From: Myxococcales bacterium
Lineage (GTDB): Bacteria > Myxococcota_A > Polyangia > Haliangiales > Haliangiaceae
NCBI GenBank assembly: GCA_016717005.1
Contig: JADJUF010000001.1
Location: forward strand, 186,001 to 250,000
DNA length: 64,000 bases
Direction of reading: 5' to 3'
Below are positions 49,371 through 61,587 of the stretch, piece after piece; the stretch's first letter is position 1, and each line of letters starts with the position of its first letter. The notes below the pieces were generated by a model that was not told the DNA's origin, ran no database searches, and saw only the letters and a list, made by a program, of their open reading frames with translations. The translations under genes and the position numbers were made by a program.

Positions 49371-50651
49371 ATGCCTTCGGCGTCCCTCGATCGTGCGCGG
49401 CTGCCACGCCTGACGGCGCTGGCGGCCGTCCTGCTTTTCGGCGCCTGCCCTCGCCCGGCGCCGACCCGCCCGGCGGCGGTCGCGCAGGTGGCCTGGGGCG
49501 TCGACGGCCGCGCCGCGCTCGCGGGCGTCGCGATCGTCGGTGACGTCGGGTACCTGGCCGGCGGCCGCACGCTGGCGCGGGTCGACGGCGGCGCCCCGAC
49601 CTGGTCGATCGACCTGCCCGCCGACGGCGGCGCGGTGGCGGCGACCGACGCGCTGGTGGCCGTGGCCGTGGCCGGCACGGGCCCGCTCGACGGCCTGCCC
49701 CTGGGCCTGCGCGGCGAGCCCGGCGCGGCGATCATCGCGCGCGCGGCCCGCGACGGCGCCGCGCGCTGGCTGGTCGGCGTCGGCGCGACCGAGTGGGTCA
49801 CCGTGCGCGCGCTGGTCGCCCGCGGCGACGGCTTCGCGCTGGCCGGCACCTTCGCGGGCACGCTGCGCATCGGCGACCACGTGCTGACCAGCGCCGGCAG
49901 CGCCGACGGGTTCTGGGCCGTGCTCGGCGCCGACGGCGCGGTCCGCACGGTCCACCGGATGGGCGGCGCCGGCGCCGACGCGGTCGCGGGGATCGCCGGC
50001 CTCGCCGACGGCACGCTCGCGATCGCCGGCACCTACGCCGGGCCGGCGGAGCTCGACGACGCCGCCCTGCCCGCCCTGTACGACACCGACGCCGCCGACG
50101 GGTTCGTCGCGGTGGTCACCGACGAGGGCGCGATGGTCTGGGCCCGCACCTGGGGCGGCCCCACCGGCGACGCCTGCGCCGGCGTGGTCGCCACCGCCGA
50201 TGGCGTCGCCGTGGCCGGCACGGTGCGCGGCGTCGCCGACGTCGCCGGACGCCGGGTCGAGGCCCGCGGCGCCGCCGACGGCCTGGTGACCTACTTCGAC
50301 GCGCGCGGGTCGGTGCGCGCGACCGTGATCGTCGGCGGCGCCGACTTCGACGGCGTCACGGCCATCGCCGGCCACGGCGACGACGTCGTCGTCGGCGGCT
50401 GGTTCTCGGGCACGCTGGCCGGGCCGGCCGCGGCGCTGGTCGCGATCGGCGGCGACGATCCGATGGTCGCGCGGGTGCGGCCCGAGGGCGTGGTCGCGCT
50501 CACCGCGCTGGCCAGCCCTGGCGCCGCCACGATCCCCGCGATCGCGGCCGACGATCGGGGCTGGCTGGTCGCGCTCACCAGCGCGACCGCGGCCCGCTTC
50601 GCCGACGCGGCGGTGCCGGCCGGGGCCTCGGCCCGCGCCAGCCGCTGGTAG
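49371..50651 (+). CDS. beta-propeller-like lipoprotein
   Basis: The protein has 426 residues. The signal peptide ends in LLFGACPRP, a lipobox-like site. The body is made of repeated ~50-residue units ending in a GxFAGT-like strand (LAGTFAGTLRIGDHV, IAGTYAGPAELDD, VAGTVRGVADVAG, VGGWFSGTLAGP), as in SBBP/beta-propeller repeats. Likely surface exposed; binding partner unknown. It sits 19 bp after rpmB, but a functional link is unlikely. Confidence 0.78.
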   Translation: MPSASLDRARLPRLTALAAVLLFGACPRPAPTRPAAVAQVAWGVDGRAALAGVAIVGDVGYLAGGRTLARVDGGAPTWSIDLPADGGAVAATDALVAVAVAGTGPLDGLPLGLRGEPGAAIIARAARDGAARWLVGVGATEWVTVRALVARGDGFALAGTFAGTLRIGDHVLTSAGSADGFWAVLGADGAVRTVHRMGGAGADAVAGIAGLADGTLAIAGTYAGPAELDDAALPALYDTDAADGFVAVVTDEGAMVWARTWGGPTGDACAGVVATADGVAVAGTVRGVADVAGRRVEARGAADGLVTYFDARGSVRATVIVGGADFDGVTAIAGHGDDVVVGGWFSGTLAGPAAALVAIGGDDPMVARVRPEGVVALTALASPGAATIPAIAADDRGWLVALTSATAARFADAAVPAGASARASRW

Positions 50652-50655
50652 CGCG

Positions 50656-51285
50656 TCAGCGCGCGCGCCGACGCCGCCGGCCGACCAGCGCCAGGCCCAG
50701 CGCCGCGAGCGCGAGGGAGCCCGGACCACCGCCGGTCGCGCACCCGCCGCAGCCGCTGGCGTCGAGATCGGCCCCGGCCGCGTCGGCGCCGCCGCCCGCG
50801 CCCGCGTCGCCCACCGAGGCGTCGACCGGCGGCGGGCAGGCCGAGCCGCCCTCGTCGATCTGGCCGCGCAGCTCGCCGTCGGGGTACGTCGACGAGTGGA
50901 TGTCGAGGTACCACTGCCCCGCCAGGATCTGATCCTGCTGGACCTGCGTCAGCGTCAGCGAGCCGTCCTTGGGGCTGCCGGCCGGCAGCGTGAACAGCAC
51001 GGGCCCGATCGCCCCGCGCGCCGCCGGCCCGTGGATGTGGGCCTCGGTCTCGGCGCCGGTGAAGCCGCTGAACGTGATGCTGTACGTCAGCGGCCCACCG
51101 GCGTAGTCCACCTGCAACCAGCCGCGGCCGCTCGCGGCGCTGGGCGTGGTCGGGACGCCCTGACAGCCCTCGAGCACCACCGCCCAGGTCCGCAGCGGCG
51201 GCGGCGACTCGGCGCGGACCGCGCCCGTCGCCGCCAGCCAGACCACCGCCACGATCCACGACGCGCGTCCACCAGAGATCTTCAT
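50656..51285 (-). CDS. CHRD-domain protein with MYXO-CTERM-like tail
   Basis: The protein has 209 residues. A signal peptide (cleaved near VRAES) precedes a CHRD-type domain: YSITFSGFTGAETEAHIHGPA and WYLDIHSSTYPDGELRGQI. An Asp/Ala/Gly-rich linker leads to CGGCATGGG, a hydrophobic helix and GRRRRRAR. That tripartite tail (Cys motif, helix, Arg cluster) is the myxobacterial MYXO-CTERM sorting signal, cleaved and anchored at the surface. Function of the CHRD part unknown. The 3' ends of this gene and the convergent gene are 4 bp apart. Confidence 0.87.
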   Translation of the reverse strand: MKISGGRASWIVAVVWLAATGAVRAESPPPLRTWAVVLEGCQGVPTTPSAASGRGWLQVDYAGGPLTYSITFSGFTGAETEAHIHGPAARGAIGPVLFTLPAGSPKDGSLTLTQVQQDQILAGQWYLDIHSSTYPDGELRGQIDEGGSACPPPVDASVGDAGAGGGADAAGADLDASGCGGCATGGGPGSLALAALGLALVGRRRRRAR

Positions 51286-51466
51286 GGGCTCAGTATTTCC
51301 GGGGGCGCGGCCCGACCGCAACCGGCGCGTGGGCTCGACCCGCGCGCGCGTGCGAGCGGTCACCACCGCGACGTCGGCGCCCGGGGTGTCGCGCGCGTCA
51401 CAGCGATCGGCACCGCGACCGCACCGCGGCCGGCATCGCGATCGCCCGCTCGCGTCCGCGATCGCA

Positions 51467-51531
51467 CGCGATCGGCACGACGATCGGCGCCGCGCGCCTC
51501 CGCGATCGGCACGACGATCGGCGCCGCGCGC
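51467..51531. repeat. 34-bp direct repeat, 2 copies
   Basis: CGCGATCGGCACGACGATCG and the next 11 bases occur at 51467 and 51501, in the 262-bp gap between 51286 and 51547, where I see no gene. Confidence 0.85.
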
Positions 51532-51547
51532 GGCACGATCGGCCCGC

Positions 51548-51802
51548 TCACGGTCGCGGCGGCGGCGACGCGCAGTCGCGCCGGCACGACGCCTCGATGG
51601 CCTCGATGCTCGTCGCGACCATCTGGCGATCGCGGACGCACGCGTTCACGCACGCGCTGTCGCCAGCGTCGCGCGCGCCGGCGTCGAGCGGCGCCGCCGC
51701 GCCGCCGCGGTTGTCGACGGGCGGACGCGGCGCGGCCTCCCGCGAGCACGCGACCAGGCCCGCGAGCGCCAGCACCCGCAGCGCCCGCGCCGCCACGGTC
51801 AC
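51548..51802 (-). CDS. small lipoprotein coupled to sucB
   Basis: The protein has 84 residues. Its GTG overlaps the sucB stop (GTGA). VAARALRVLALAGLVACSRE is a lipoprotein signal with lipobox LVAC. The mature part is Ala/Asp-rich with four cysteines in ACVNACVRD and SCRRDCAS. No family recognised. Coupling of an envelope lipoprotein to 2-oxoglutarate dehydrogenase is odd and may only reflect gene packing. Confidence 0.6.
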   Translation of the reverse strand: MTVAARALRVLALAGLVACSREAAPRPPVDNRGGAAAPLDAGARDAGDSACVNACVRDRQMVATSIEAIEASCRRDCASPPPRP

Positions 51803-53025
51803 AGCCCCAGCAACAGGCGGTCGGGCGCCTCGAGCCGATCCTTGACGGCCACCAGGAACGACACCGCCTCGCGCCCGTCGACGACGCGGTGATCGTAGGT
51901 GACGGCGACGTACATCACCGGCCGGATCGCGATCGCGTCGCCGACGACCATCGGCCGCTTGACGATGTTGTGCATGCCGAGGATGCCGGTCTGCGGGTAG
52001 TTCAAGAGCGGCGTCGACATCATCGAGCCGTAGATGCCGCCGTTCGAGATGCTGAACGTGCCGCCGGTGAGATCGTCGATCGCCAGCTTGCCGGTGCGGG
52101 CCTTGTCGGCCAGGGCCGCGATGCCGCGCTCGACGCCGGCGAAGTCGAGCTGGTCGCACCCGCGCAGCACCGGCACGACCAGGCCCTTGGGCGTCTGGAC
52201 CGCGATGCCGAAGTCGTAGCGCTTCTTGTAGATGATCTTGTCGCCGGCGAGCTCGGCGTTGAGGCCGGGGAACGCCTTGGCCGCGCTGACGCACGCGCGC
52301 ACGAAGAACGACATGAACCCGAGCTTGACCCCGTGGGCCTTCTCGAACGCGTCCTTGTAGGTCGCGCGCAGGTCCATGATCGCCGTCATGTCGACCTCGT
52401 TGAAGGTCGTCAGCGACGCCGACTCGTGCTGCGCCTGGACCAGCCGCTCGGCGATGCGCTTGCGCAAGGGCGACATCGCGACGACCTCGTCGCCGGGGTG
52501 GACGACCGGCGCCGGCGCCGCGGGCCGCGCGGCCGGGGCCGCGGCGGGGGCGACCTCGGCCGGCAGCTCGCCGCGCTCGCGCGCCAGGCGGCGCTGGGAC
52601 GGCGGCAGCCGCAAGAGCGCGTCCTCGTCGAGGGCGGGCGTCGGCGCGGCCGCGCGCGGCGGAGGCGTGGCGGGCACAGGCGCGGCCGTGGCGGGGGCGA
52701 CCGGCGTGGACGCGGCCGCAGCGGGTCTGGGCGGGGCCGCAGCGGGCGCGGACGGCGCCGCGGCCGCCGGGGGCTGGGCGACCGCGACCGCGCCGGCGGT
52801 GACCGTGCCGACCAGATCGTCGACCCGCACGGTGGCGCCGGCCTCGACGGTCTGCTGCGCCAGCACGCCGGCGACCGGCGACGGCAGCTGCACGGTGATC
52901 TTGTCGGTCTCGAGCTCGACCACCGGCTCGCCGTCCGCCACCGCGTCGCCGGGGTTCTTGAGCCAGCGCCCGATCACCGCTTCTGTGATCGACTCGCCGA
53001 GTGGGGGGACACGCAGATCTGCCAT
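51799..53025 (-). CDS. sucB: 2-oxoglutarate dehydrogenase E2 (dihydrolipoamide succinyltransferase)
   Basis: The protein has 408 residues. Lipoyl domain (1-76) with the lipoylated Lys in ELETDKITVQLP, a long Ala/Pro linker, the E3-binding domain (LRLPPSQRRLARERG), then the catalytic domain with TTFNEVDMT, FSISNGGIYGSMMSTPLLN and the active-site His/Asp in YDHRVVDGREAV. It transfers succinyl from lipoate to CoA in the citric-acid cycle. It follows sucA by 47 bp. The E3 gene is not in the window. Confidence 0.96.
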   Translation of the reverse strand: MADLRVPPLGESITEAVIGRWLKNPGDAVADGEPVVELETDKITVQLPSPVAGVLAQQTVEAGATVRVDDLVGTVTAGAVAVAQPPAAAAPSAPAAAPPRPAAAASTPVAPATAAPVPATPPPRAAAPTPALDEDALLRLPPSQRRLARERGELPAEVAPAAAPAARPAAPAPVVHPGDEVVAMSPLRKRIAERLVQAQHESASLTTFNEVDMTAIMDLRATYKDAFEKAHGVKLGFMSFFVRACVSAAKAFPGLNAELAGDKIIYKKRYDFGIAVQTPKGLVVPVLRGCDQLDFAGVERGIAALADKARTGKLAIDDLTGGTFSISNGGIYGSMMSTPLLNYPQTGILGMHNIVKRPMVVGDAIAIRPVMYVAVTYDHRVVDGREAVSFLVAVKDRLEAPDRLLLGL

Positions 53026-53072
53026 GAGGGACTCCGTTTCGACACGCGCGCGGTGCGCGATGAGCTCGGGGT

Positions 53073-55832
<2,760 letters not shown>

Positions 55833-55920
55833 GGCGCGCGGCATACTACCAGGGTCGGCCAGCGTGGCATCCCGGCGCGGGGCAAACGTACCCGACCGCG
55901 CCCCGATCGACGTGCGACCG

Positions 55921-57639
55921 CTACCGTCGGCGGCGGATCTGCAGGCTCGGGCTGCCGCTGTCGGCGGCCGCGCGCTCGATCTCGGCGAGCCGCGCGGCCT
56001 CCCAGTCCGGATCGACGGCCGGACGCAACGTCGCGCCATCCTTGACCGGAATCAGGCTCATCGCCCGCTCGGCCAGCGCGGTGATCGTGAGGCTGGGGTT
56101 GACGCCGAGGTTGGCGGGGATAGCGGCGCCGTCGACCACGTAGAGCCCCGGGTGCCCGAAGGCCTGGTGGCGGGCGTCGACCACGCCGGTCGCCGGGTCG
56201 GCGCCGATGACCGCGCCGCCCAGGACGTGCGCGGTGGTCGGCACGTCGAACAGCACCTCGAACACGCTCGACTTGGGCACGCCGTCGACCTTGCGCGCGA
56301 ACGCGCGGGCCACCTCGTTGCCCAGCGGGATGTAGGTCGGGTTGGGCGGGCCGTCGCCGGCCTGGGTGTCGAGCGCCTTGCGCCACAGCCGGCGCCAGCG
56401 CCGCCGCAGGCCCAGGCCGATCGAGTTGTCGAGGCTCTGCATCACCAGCAGGTACACGCCGCGGCGCGCGGTGCCGAACGGCCACAGCCCGCGCGCGAAG
56501 TCGATCGGGTGGCGGACGACGTTGCCGAGGTAACGCAGCCACCGCGGCGTCCGGCCGCCGCCGTCGGTGAGCAAGGTCGACAACGGCGCCATCGCGTCGG
56601 CGCCGTCGGAGTAGCGCACGACCTCGACGTGGGTGGTGTCGTCGACGTGGATCGACGAGGTGATCGCGATGCCGCGATCGAAGCGCACGTCCTTGCGCCG
56701 CGACGTGACGCCGAGGATCGCCTCGCTGTTGGTGCGCACGGTCCGGCCCAGCGCCGGCGCCAGCGCCGGCAGGCTGCCACGGGCCTTGCACTCGAGCAGG
56801 AGCTGGACCGTGCCGAGCACGCCGGCCGCCAGCACGACCTGGCGCGCGCGCACGACCTGGCGATCGCGCGCGACCCAGGCGCCGCTGGCCCGGTGGGTGA
56901 TCGCGTAGCCGCCGCCGGGCAGCGCGCGGACGTCGTCGACGGTGCGCAGCGGCCGGACCTCGGCGCCGAGGTGCTCGGCGAACCACAGGTAGTTCTTGTC
57001 GAGGGTGTTCTTGGCGCCGTGGCGACACCCGACCATGCAGCCGCCGCACAGCGTGCAGCCGCTGCGCGCGGGGCCGGCGCCGCCGAAGTACGGATCGTCG
57101 GCGGGCTGGCCCGGTTGGCCGAAGTACACGCCGACCGGCGTCTGCACGTAGCTGGCGCCGGTGCCGAGCTCGTCGGCGATCTCCGCGAGCACCCGATCGG
57201 GCTCCTCCTCGATCGTGTGCTGGGTGACGCCGAGCATGAACTGCGCGCGCCGGTAGCACGGCGCCAGCTCGGCCTTCCAGTCGGCGAGGTCGCGCCACGA
57301 CGGCGCGGCGAAGAACCGATCGGGCGGCACGTAGAGCGTGTTGGCGTAGACCAGCGAGCCGCCGCCGACGCCCGCGCCCGACAGCACGAACACGTCGGAC
57401 AGAAACGACATCCGCAGGATCCCGAAGCACTTCGCCGCCGGCATCCACAGCGCCTTGCGCAGGTTCCAGTTGGTCTTCGGGAAGTCGCGCGCGGCCCAGC
57501 GCCGGCCGCGCTCGAGCACGCACACCGAGTAACCCTTCTCGACCAGCCGCAGCGCCGCGACCGAGCCGCCGAAGCCCGAGCCGACGATCACGAAGTCGTA
57601 GTCGAACGCGTCGGTGTCGGCGTCGGCGTCGGCGGCCAC
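55921..57639 (-). CDS. GMC-type FAD oxidoreductase, cholesterol-oxidase-like
   Basis: The protein has 572 residues. The FAD-binding motif is VIVGSGFGGSVAALRL. SGAGVGGGSLVYANTLY, the Cys-rich CTLCGGCMVGCRHGAKNTL and the C-terminal HVLGGAVIGADPATGVVD plus DGAAIPANLGVNPSLTITALAERAM place it with bacterial cholesterol oxidase/GMC enzymes. No Tat signal is visible. Substrate unknown (sterol or alcohol). The GTG is supported by TATGGT six bases upstream, which also rules out fusion to the Glu/Pro-coding repeat before it. Confidence 0.88.
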   Translation of the reverse strand: MAADADADTDAFDYDFVIVGSGFGGSVAALRLVEKGYSVCVLERGRRWAARDFPKTNWNLRKALWMPAAKCFGILRMSFLSDVFVLSGAGVGGGSLVYANTLYVPPDRFFAAPSWRDLADWKAELAPCYRRAQFMLGVTQHTIEEEPDRVLAEIADELGTGASYVQTPVGVYFGQPGQPADDPYFGGAGPARSGCTLCGGCMVGCRHGAKNTLDKNYLWFAEHLGAEVRPLRTVDDVRALPGGGYAITHRASGAWVARDRQVVRARQVVLAAGVLGTVQLLLECKARGSLPALAPALGRTVRTNSEAILGVTSRRKDVRFDRGIAITSSIHVDDTTHVEVVRYSDGADAMAPLSTLLTDGGGRTPRWLRYLGNVVRHPIDFARGLWPFGTARRGVYLLVMQSLDNSIGLGLRRRWRRLWRKALDTQAGDGPPNPTYIPLGNEVARAFARKVDGVPKSSVFEVLFDVPTTAHVLGGAVIGADPATGVVDARHQAFGHPGLYVVDGAAIPANLGVNPSLTITALAERAMSLIPVKDGATLRPAVDPDWEAARLAEIERAAADSGSPSLQIRRRR

Positions 57640-57645
57640 GCAGTC

Positions 57646-57651
57646 ACCATA
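57646..57651 (-). promoter_or_regulatory. -10 hexamer TATGGT, leaderless start
   Basis: TATGGT lies six bases before the GTG at 57639. Confidence 0.55.
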
Positions 57652-57661
57652 GCCGCATTTT

Positions 57662-57914
<253 letters not shown>

Positions 57915-57950
57915 TTGTCCGAAAACCGGACGATGCGCCCAGGATTCGGG

Positions 57951-59045
57951 TTACTGGCAGCCGCCCGGCATCGCGCTGATCCACGCGCGGATGAGCGCCA
58001 CCGACTCGGCGTGGACCAGGTTGCGGCCCAGCGCCGCCATGCGGAACTCGGGATCGGACGACTCGAGGCGGAACACCAGGATCGACGCGTCGGGCTGCCC
58101 GGGCACGATGCCGTAGCGCCGCCCGCCGGCGCCGGCGCCGGCCGTGACCGGCGGCTGGCACACGCCGAGGGCCTGGGGATCGGTCTGCGCGCTCGACAGA
58201 TCGAGGCCGAGGGTGCGCGCGGCGCCGGTCGGGTTGTGGCAGTGGGCGCAGTTGACGTCGAGCCAGGCCCGGGCGCGCGCGGCGAGCGGCGCGGCGGCGG
58301 CGTCGATCGCGGGATCGGCGGGCCACATCGACGGATCGACCGGCGCGCCGGTCAGGCGACCGCTGGCGATCAGCTGCGCGAGCTGGTCGCCGGCGCCGTC
58401 GAGCGCCGGGCGGTTGAGGTGCCGGGCCTTGGGCCCAAGCGGCGTCATCACCGCGCGGTGCTCGCCGTGGCAGGTCAGGCACTGGTTCGCGTCCGGCACG
58501 ACGTAGGCGTTGGTGCGGGTCGCGCCGTCGTCGTCGATCCACGACGCGTCGAGCACGTCGCCCGCGGCCGCGAGGTCGGCGTCGGCGGCGCCGTCACGGT
58601 AGACGTACGTGGCCGCCTTCCACTGGCCGGTCTGGCGCAGCAGCACCCGGGTCTCGAGGAGGCGCCGCCCGGCGCCGGGGTCGCGCCGATCGTGCGGGTA
58701 CGCGAAGGTCTTGACCAGCATCGCGCCGACCGGAAACTCGAGCGCGTCGGCGTCGCTCCAGGTCGCGGCCGCGCCCGGCGGCAGGTACAGCCAGCGCTGC
58801 TTGTCGGCGTAGTCCGAGAACAGCGGCACCGCGACGTCGTAGGCGTAGAGCTCGGGCGCCGCGACCTGGCCAGGCAGATCGGTGAACAGCCGGTACGTCG
58901 ACAGCTGCTTGCAGACGCCGGTCGTGGGCATGACCGGGCCGGCGCCGGGCGCGACCTCGCAGTCGGGCATGGCGTCGCCGCCGCCGCACGCCGCGGCCAG
59001 CGCGACGACGGCGCAGCCCAGCAGCGAGATCGATCGGCGCGCCAT
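57951..59045 (-). CDS. SO2930-family di-heme c-type cytochrome
   Basis: The protein has 364 residues. Signal peptide MARRSISLLGCAVVALAAACGGG (lipobox AAAC). Two heme sites: CLTCHGEH and CAHCHNPTGAA. LSTYRLFTDLP, YDVAVPLFSDYADKQRWLYLPPG and FPVGAMLVKTFAYP are blocks of the SO2930-type family. Probably an envelope electron carrier or redox enzyme of unknown partner. It lies upstream of the GMC oxidoreductase in the same orientation, though separated by a repeat array. Confidence 0.88.
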   Translation of the reverse strand: MARRSISLLGCAVVALAAACGGGDAMPDCEVAPGAGPVMPTTGVCKQLSTYRLFTDLPGQVAAPELYAYDVAVPLFSDYADKQRWLYLPPGAAATWSDADALEFPVGAMLVKTFAYPHDRRDPGAGRRLLETRVLLRQTGQWKAATYVYRDGAADADLAAAGDVLDASWIDDDGATRTNAYVVPDANQCLTCHGEHRAVMTPLGPKARHLNRPALDGAGDQLAQLIASGRLTGAPVDPSMWPADPAIDAAAAPLAARARAWLDVNCAHCHNPTGAARTLGLDLSSAQTDPQALGVCQPPVTAGAGAGGRRYGIVPGQPDASILVFRLESSDPEFRMAALGRNLVHAESVALIRAWISAMPGGCQ

Positions 59046-59107
59046 CGCGGCCGAGGATCCCGCGCCGGTCCGGCGCCGTCAACCGGCGGGTGCGGACGAC
59101 GGCACGC

Positions 59108-59704
<597 letters not shown>

Positions 59705-59710
59705 GGCCCC

Positions 59711-59716
59711 AGTGTA
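59711..59716 (-). promoter_or_regulatory. -10 hexamer TACACT, leaderless start
   Basis: TACACT lies six bases before the GTG at 59704. Confidence 0.6.
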
Positions 59717-59799
59717 GCGCACGATCGGATCGCCGCCGGTCGCAGCGATCACACCGGGGCCGCGGTCACACGTCGCGCCGCGTCGGTCATAGTGTCGAC

Positions 59800-60423
59800 G
59801 TGTCGGCCTCGGTCCGCCTCGCGGCGCTGCGCACCCACGTCACCGCGCTCCAGGGCTGCCACGCCTGCCCGCAGATGATCGGACCGGTGGTGACCGGCGC
59901 GGCGGTGCTGTCGCCGGTGCTGCTGCTGGGCCAGGCCCCCGGCGCCCGGGAAGGCACCGCCGGGCGCCCGTTCGCGTGGACCGCGGGCACGACGTTGTTC
60001 CGCTGGTTCGCCGGGCTGGGGATCGATGAGCCGGCGTTCCGTGAGCGCGTATACATGGCGGCGGTGTGCCGATGCTTCCCGGGCAAGGGCGTCAAGGGCG
60101 GCGACCGCGTGCCCGCGCCCGACGAGATCGCCCGGTGCCGGACCCACCTGGCGGCCGAGGTGGCGCTGGTCGAGCCACGCCTGGTGCTCGCGGTCGGCAA
60201 GCTGGCGATCGGCCAGGTGCTGCCCGGCACCGCGCAGCTCGCCGACGTGGTCGGCGCGATCACCCGAGTGCGGTTCCATGGCCGCGACCTCGACGTGGCG
60301 CCGCTGCCGCATCCGTCGGGCGCGTCCACCTGGCACCGCACCGAGCCGGGCAAGACCCTGCTGGCCCAGGCCCTCGCGGCGATCGGCGACCACGAGGCCT
60401 GGGCCGCCGTGCGCGATCGCTGA
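59800..60423 (+). CDS. uracil-DNA glycosylase family protein (Fe-S type)
   Basis: The protein has 207 residues. Motif A region LLLGQAPGAREGTAGRPFAWTAG and motif B PLPHPSGAS are those of the uracil-DNA-glycosylase superfamily. Four cysteines (GCHACPQM, VCRCFPG, ARCRTHL) fit the 4Fe-4S cluster of families 4 and 5. It likely removes uracil or related bases from DNA. Motif A has Gln-Ala-Pro-Gly-Ala where family 4 has Glu-Ala-Pro-Gly, so the family is uncertain. GTG start, with TAGTGT four bases upstream. Confidence 0.85.
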   Translation: MSASVRLAALRTHVTALQGCHACPQMIGPVVTGAAVLSPVLLLGQAPGAREGTAGRPFAWTAGTTLFRWFAGLGIDEPAFRERVYMAAVCRCFPGKGVKGGDRVPAPDEIARCRTHLAAEVALVEPRLVLAVGKLAIGQVLPGTAQLADVVGAITRVRFHGRDLDVAPLPHPSGASTWHRTEPGKTLLAQALAAIGDHEAWAAVRDR

Positions 60424-60456
60424 CGCCGGCCCGCGCCAGCGCGCGACGATCGGCGG

Positions 60457-60462
60457 TAGAAC
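60457..60462 (+). promoter_or_regulatory. -10-like hexamer TAGAAC, leaderless start
   Basis: TAGAAC lies six bases before the ATG at 60469. Confidence 0.4.
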
Positions 60463-60468
60463 CCGGCG

Positions 60469-61587
60469 ATGTCCCGCGTCGTCGATCTGCTGTGCGAGCT
60501 CGTCCGCTACCCGACCCACCACGCCGCCACCGCGGAGGCGGCGGGTGACGAGCTGGCGCTGTGCCAGCACGTCGCGCCGCTCCTGCGCGCGGCCGGCGCC
60601 GACGAGGTCGAGGTGGTCGCGTGCCCGCGCACCAGCGGCCACCCCGGGGCGTACGTGTTCGCGCGCTGGGGCACGCCGCGCACCGTCGTCAACGCCCACG
60701 TCGACACCGTCCCCGCCAACAGCGGCTGGAGCCACGACCCGTGGACGCCGGTCGTGGCCGACGGCCGGCTCGGCGGCCTCGGCAGCGCCGACACCAAGGG
60801 CGCGATCGCCGCGGCGATCGTCGCGCTCGACCACCACCGGCCCCGCGACCTCGGCCTCCTGTTCTCGGGCGACGAGGAGCGGGGCACCGCGGCCGTGCGC
60901 GCGTTCCTGGCGTCGCGCCACGCCGCCGCCGTCGAGCGGGTGATCGTCTGCGAGCCGAGCGGGCGCAAGGCCGGCGTCGCCCACCGCGGCGTCCTCGCCT
61001 ACCACGCCAGGGTCCGCGGCCACGGCGGCCACTCGTCGCGCGCCGATCACCACCCGGCGCCGATCGTGACGATGGCCCGGCTGGCCGTGGCGCTGTTCGA
61101 GCTCGGCGTCGCCCACCGCGATCGCGGGCCCGACGGCATGCGCGGGCTGTGCCTGAACGTGGCCGGCGTCGACGGCGGCGTCGCGTTCAACGTGATCCCG
61201 GACCAGGCCGGGCTCAGCTACTCGATCCGCCCGGCGCCCGGGTTCGACCGCGCCGGCTGGGAGCAGCTGGTGGCCGCGGCCGCCGCCGCGATCGATCCGA
61301 TGATCGCGATCGCGTGCGAGGTCGATCACGAGCCGTTCGGCGGCGGCGCCGATCGCGGGCTCGCGGCGCTGATCGGGCCCCACGTCGAGGGCCTGGTCGC
61401 GCTCGACTTCTGGACCGAGGCGGCGCTGTACCAGGCCGCCGGCAAGGCCGCGATCGTGGTCGGCCCCGGCGACATCGGCTGCGCCCACGCCGCCGACGAG
61501 GCGGTCCCGATCGCCGACCTCGACTGGGCGGTCGCGATGTTCGCCGACGTCTACGCCCGCGTGGCCGCCGAGGCCGCCCGTGGCTGA
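60469..61587 (+). CDS. M20-family deacylase, ArgE/DapE-like
   Basis: The protein has 372 residues. Metal ligands and catalytic residues appear in VVNAHVDTVP, GLGSADTKGAIAA, FSGDEERGT and the final CAHAADEAVPIADL. It belongs to the acetylornithine deacetylase/succinyl-diaminopimelate desuccinylase family. The gene overlaps, by eight bases, a gene for an N-acetylglutamate-synthase-like protein, which favours acetylornithine deacetylase in arginine synthesis. Confidence 0.87.
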   Translation: MSRVVDLLCELVRYPTHHAATAEAAGDELALCQHVAPLLRAAGADEVEVVACPRTSGHPGAYVFARWGTPRTVVNAHVDTVPANSGWSHDPWTPVVADGRLGGLGSADTKGAIAAAIVALDHHRPRDLGLLFSGDEERGTAAVRAFLASRHAAAVERVIVCEPSGRKAGVAHRGVLAYHARVRGHGGHSSRADHHPAPIVTMARLAVALFELGVAHRDRGPDGMRGLCLNVAGVDGGVAFNVIPDQAGLSYSIRPAPGFDRAGWEQLVAAAAAAIDPMIAIACEVDHEPFGGGADRGLAALIGPHVEGLVALDFWTEAALYQAAGKAAIVVGPGDIGCAHAADEAVPIADLDWAVAMFADVYARVAAEAARG

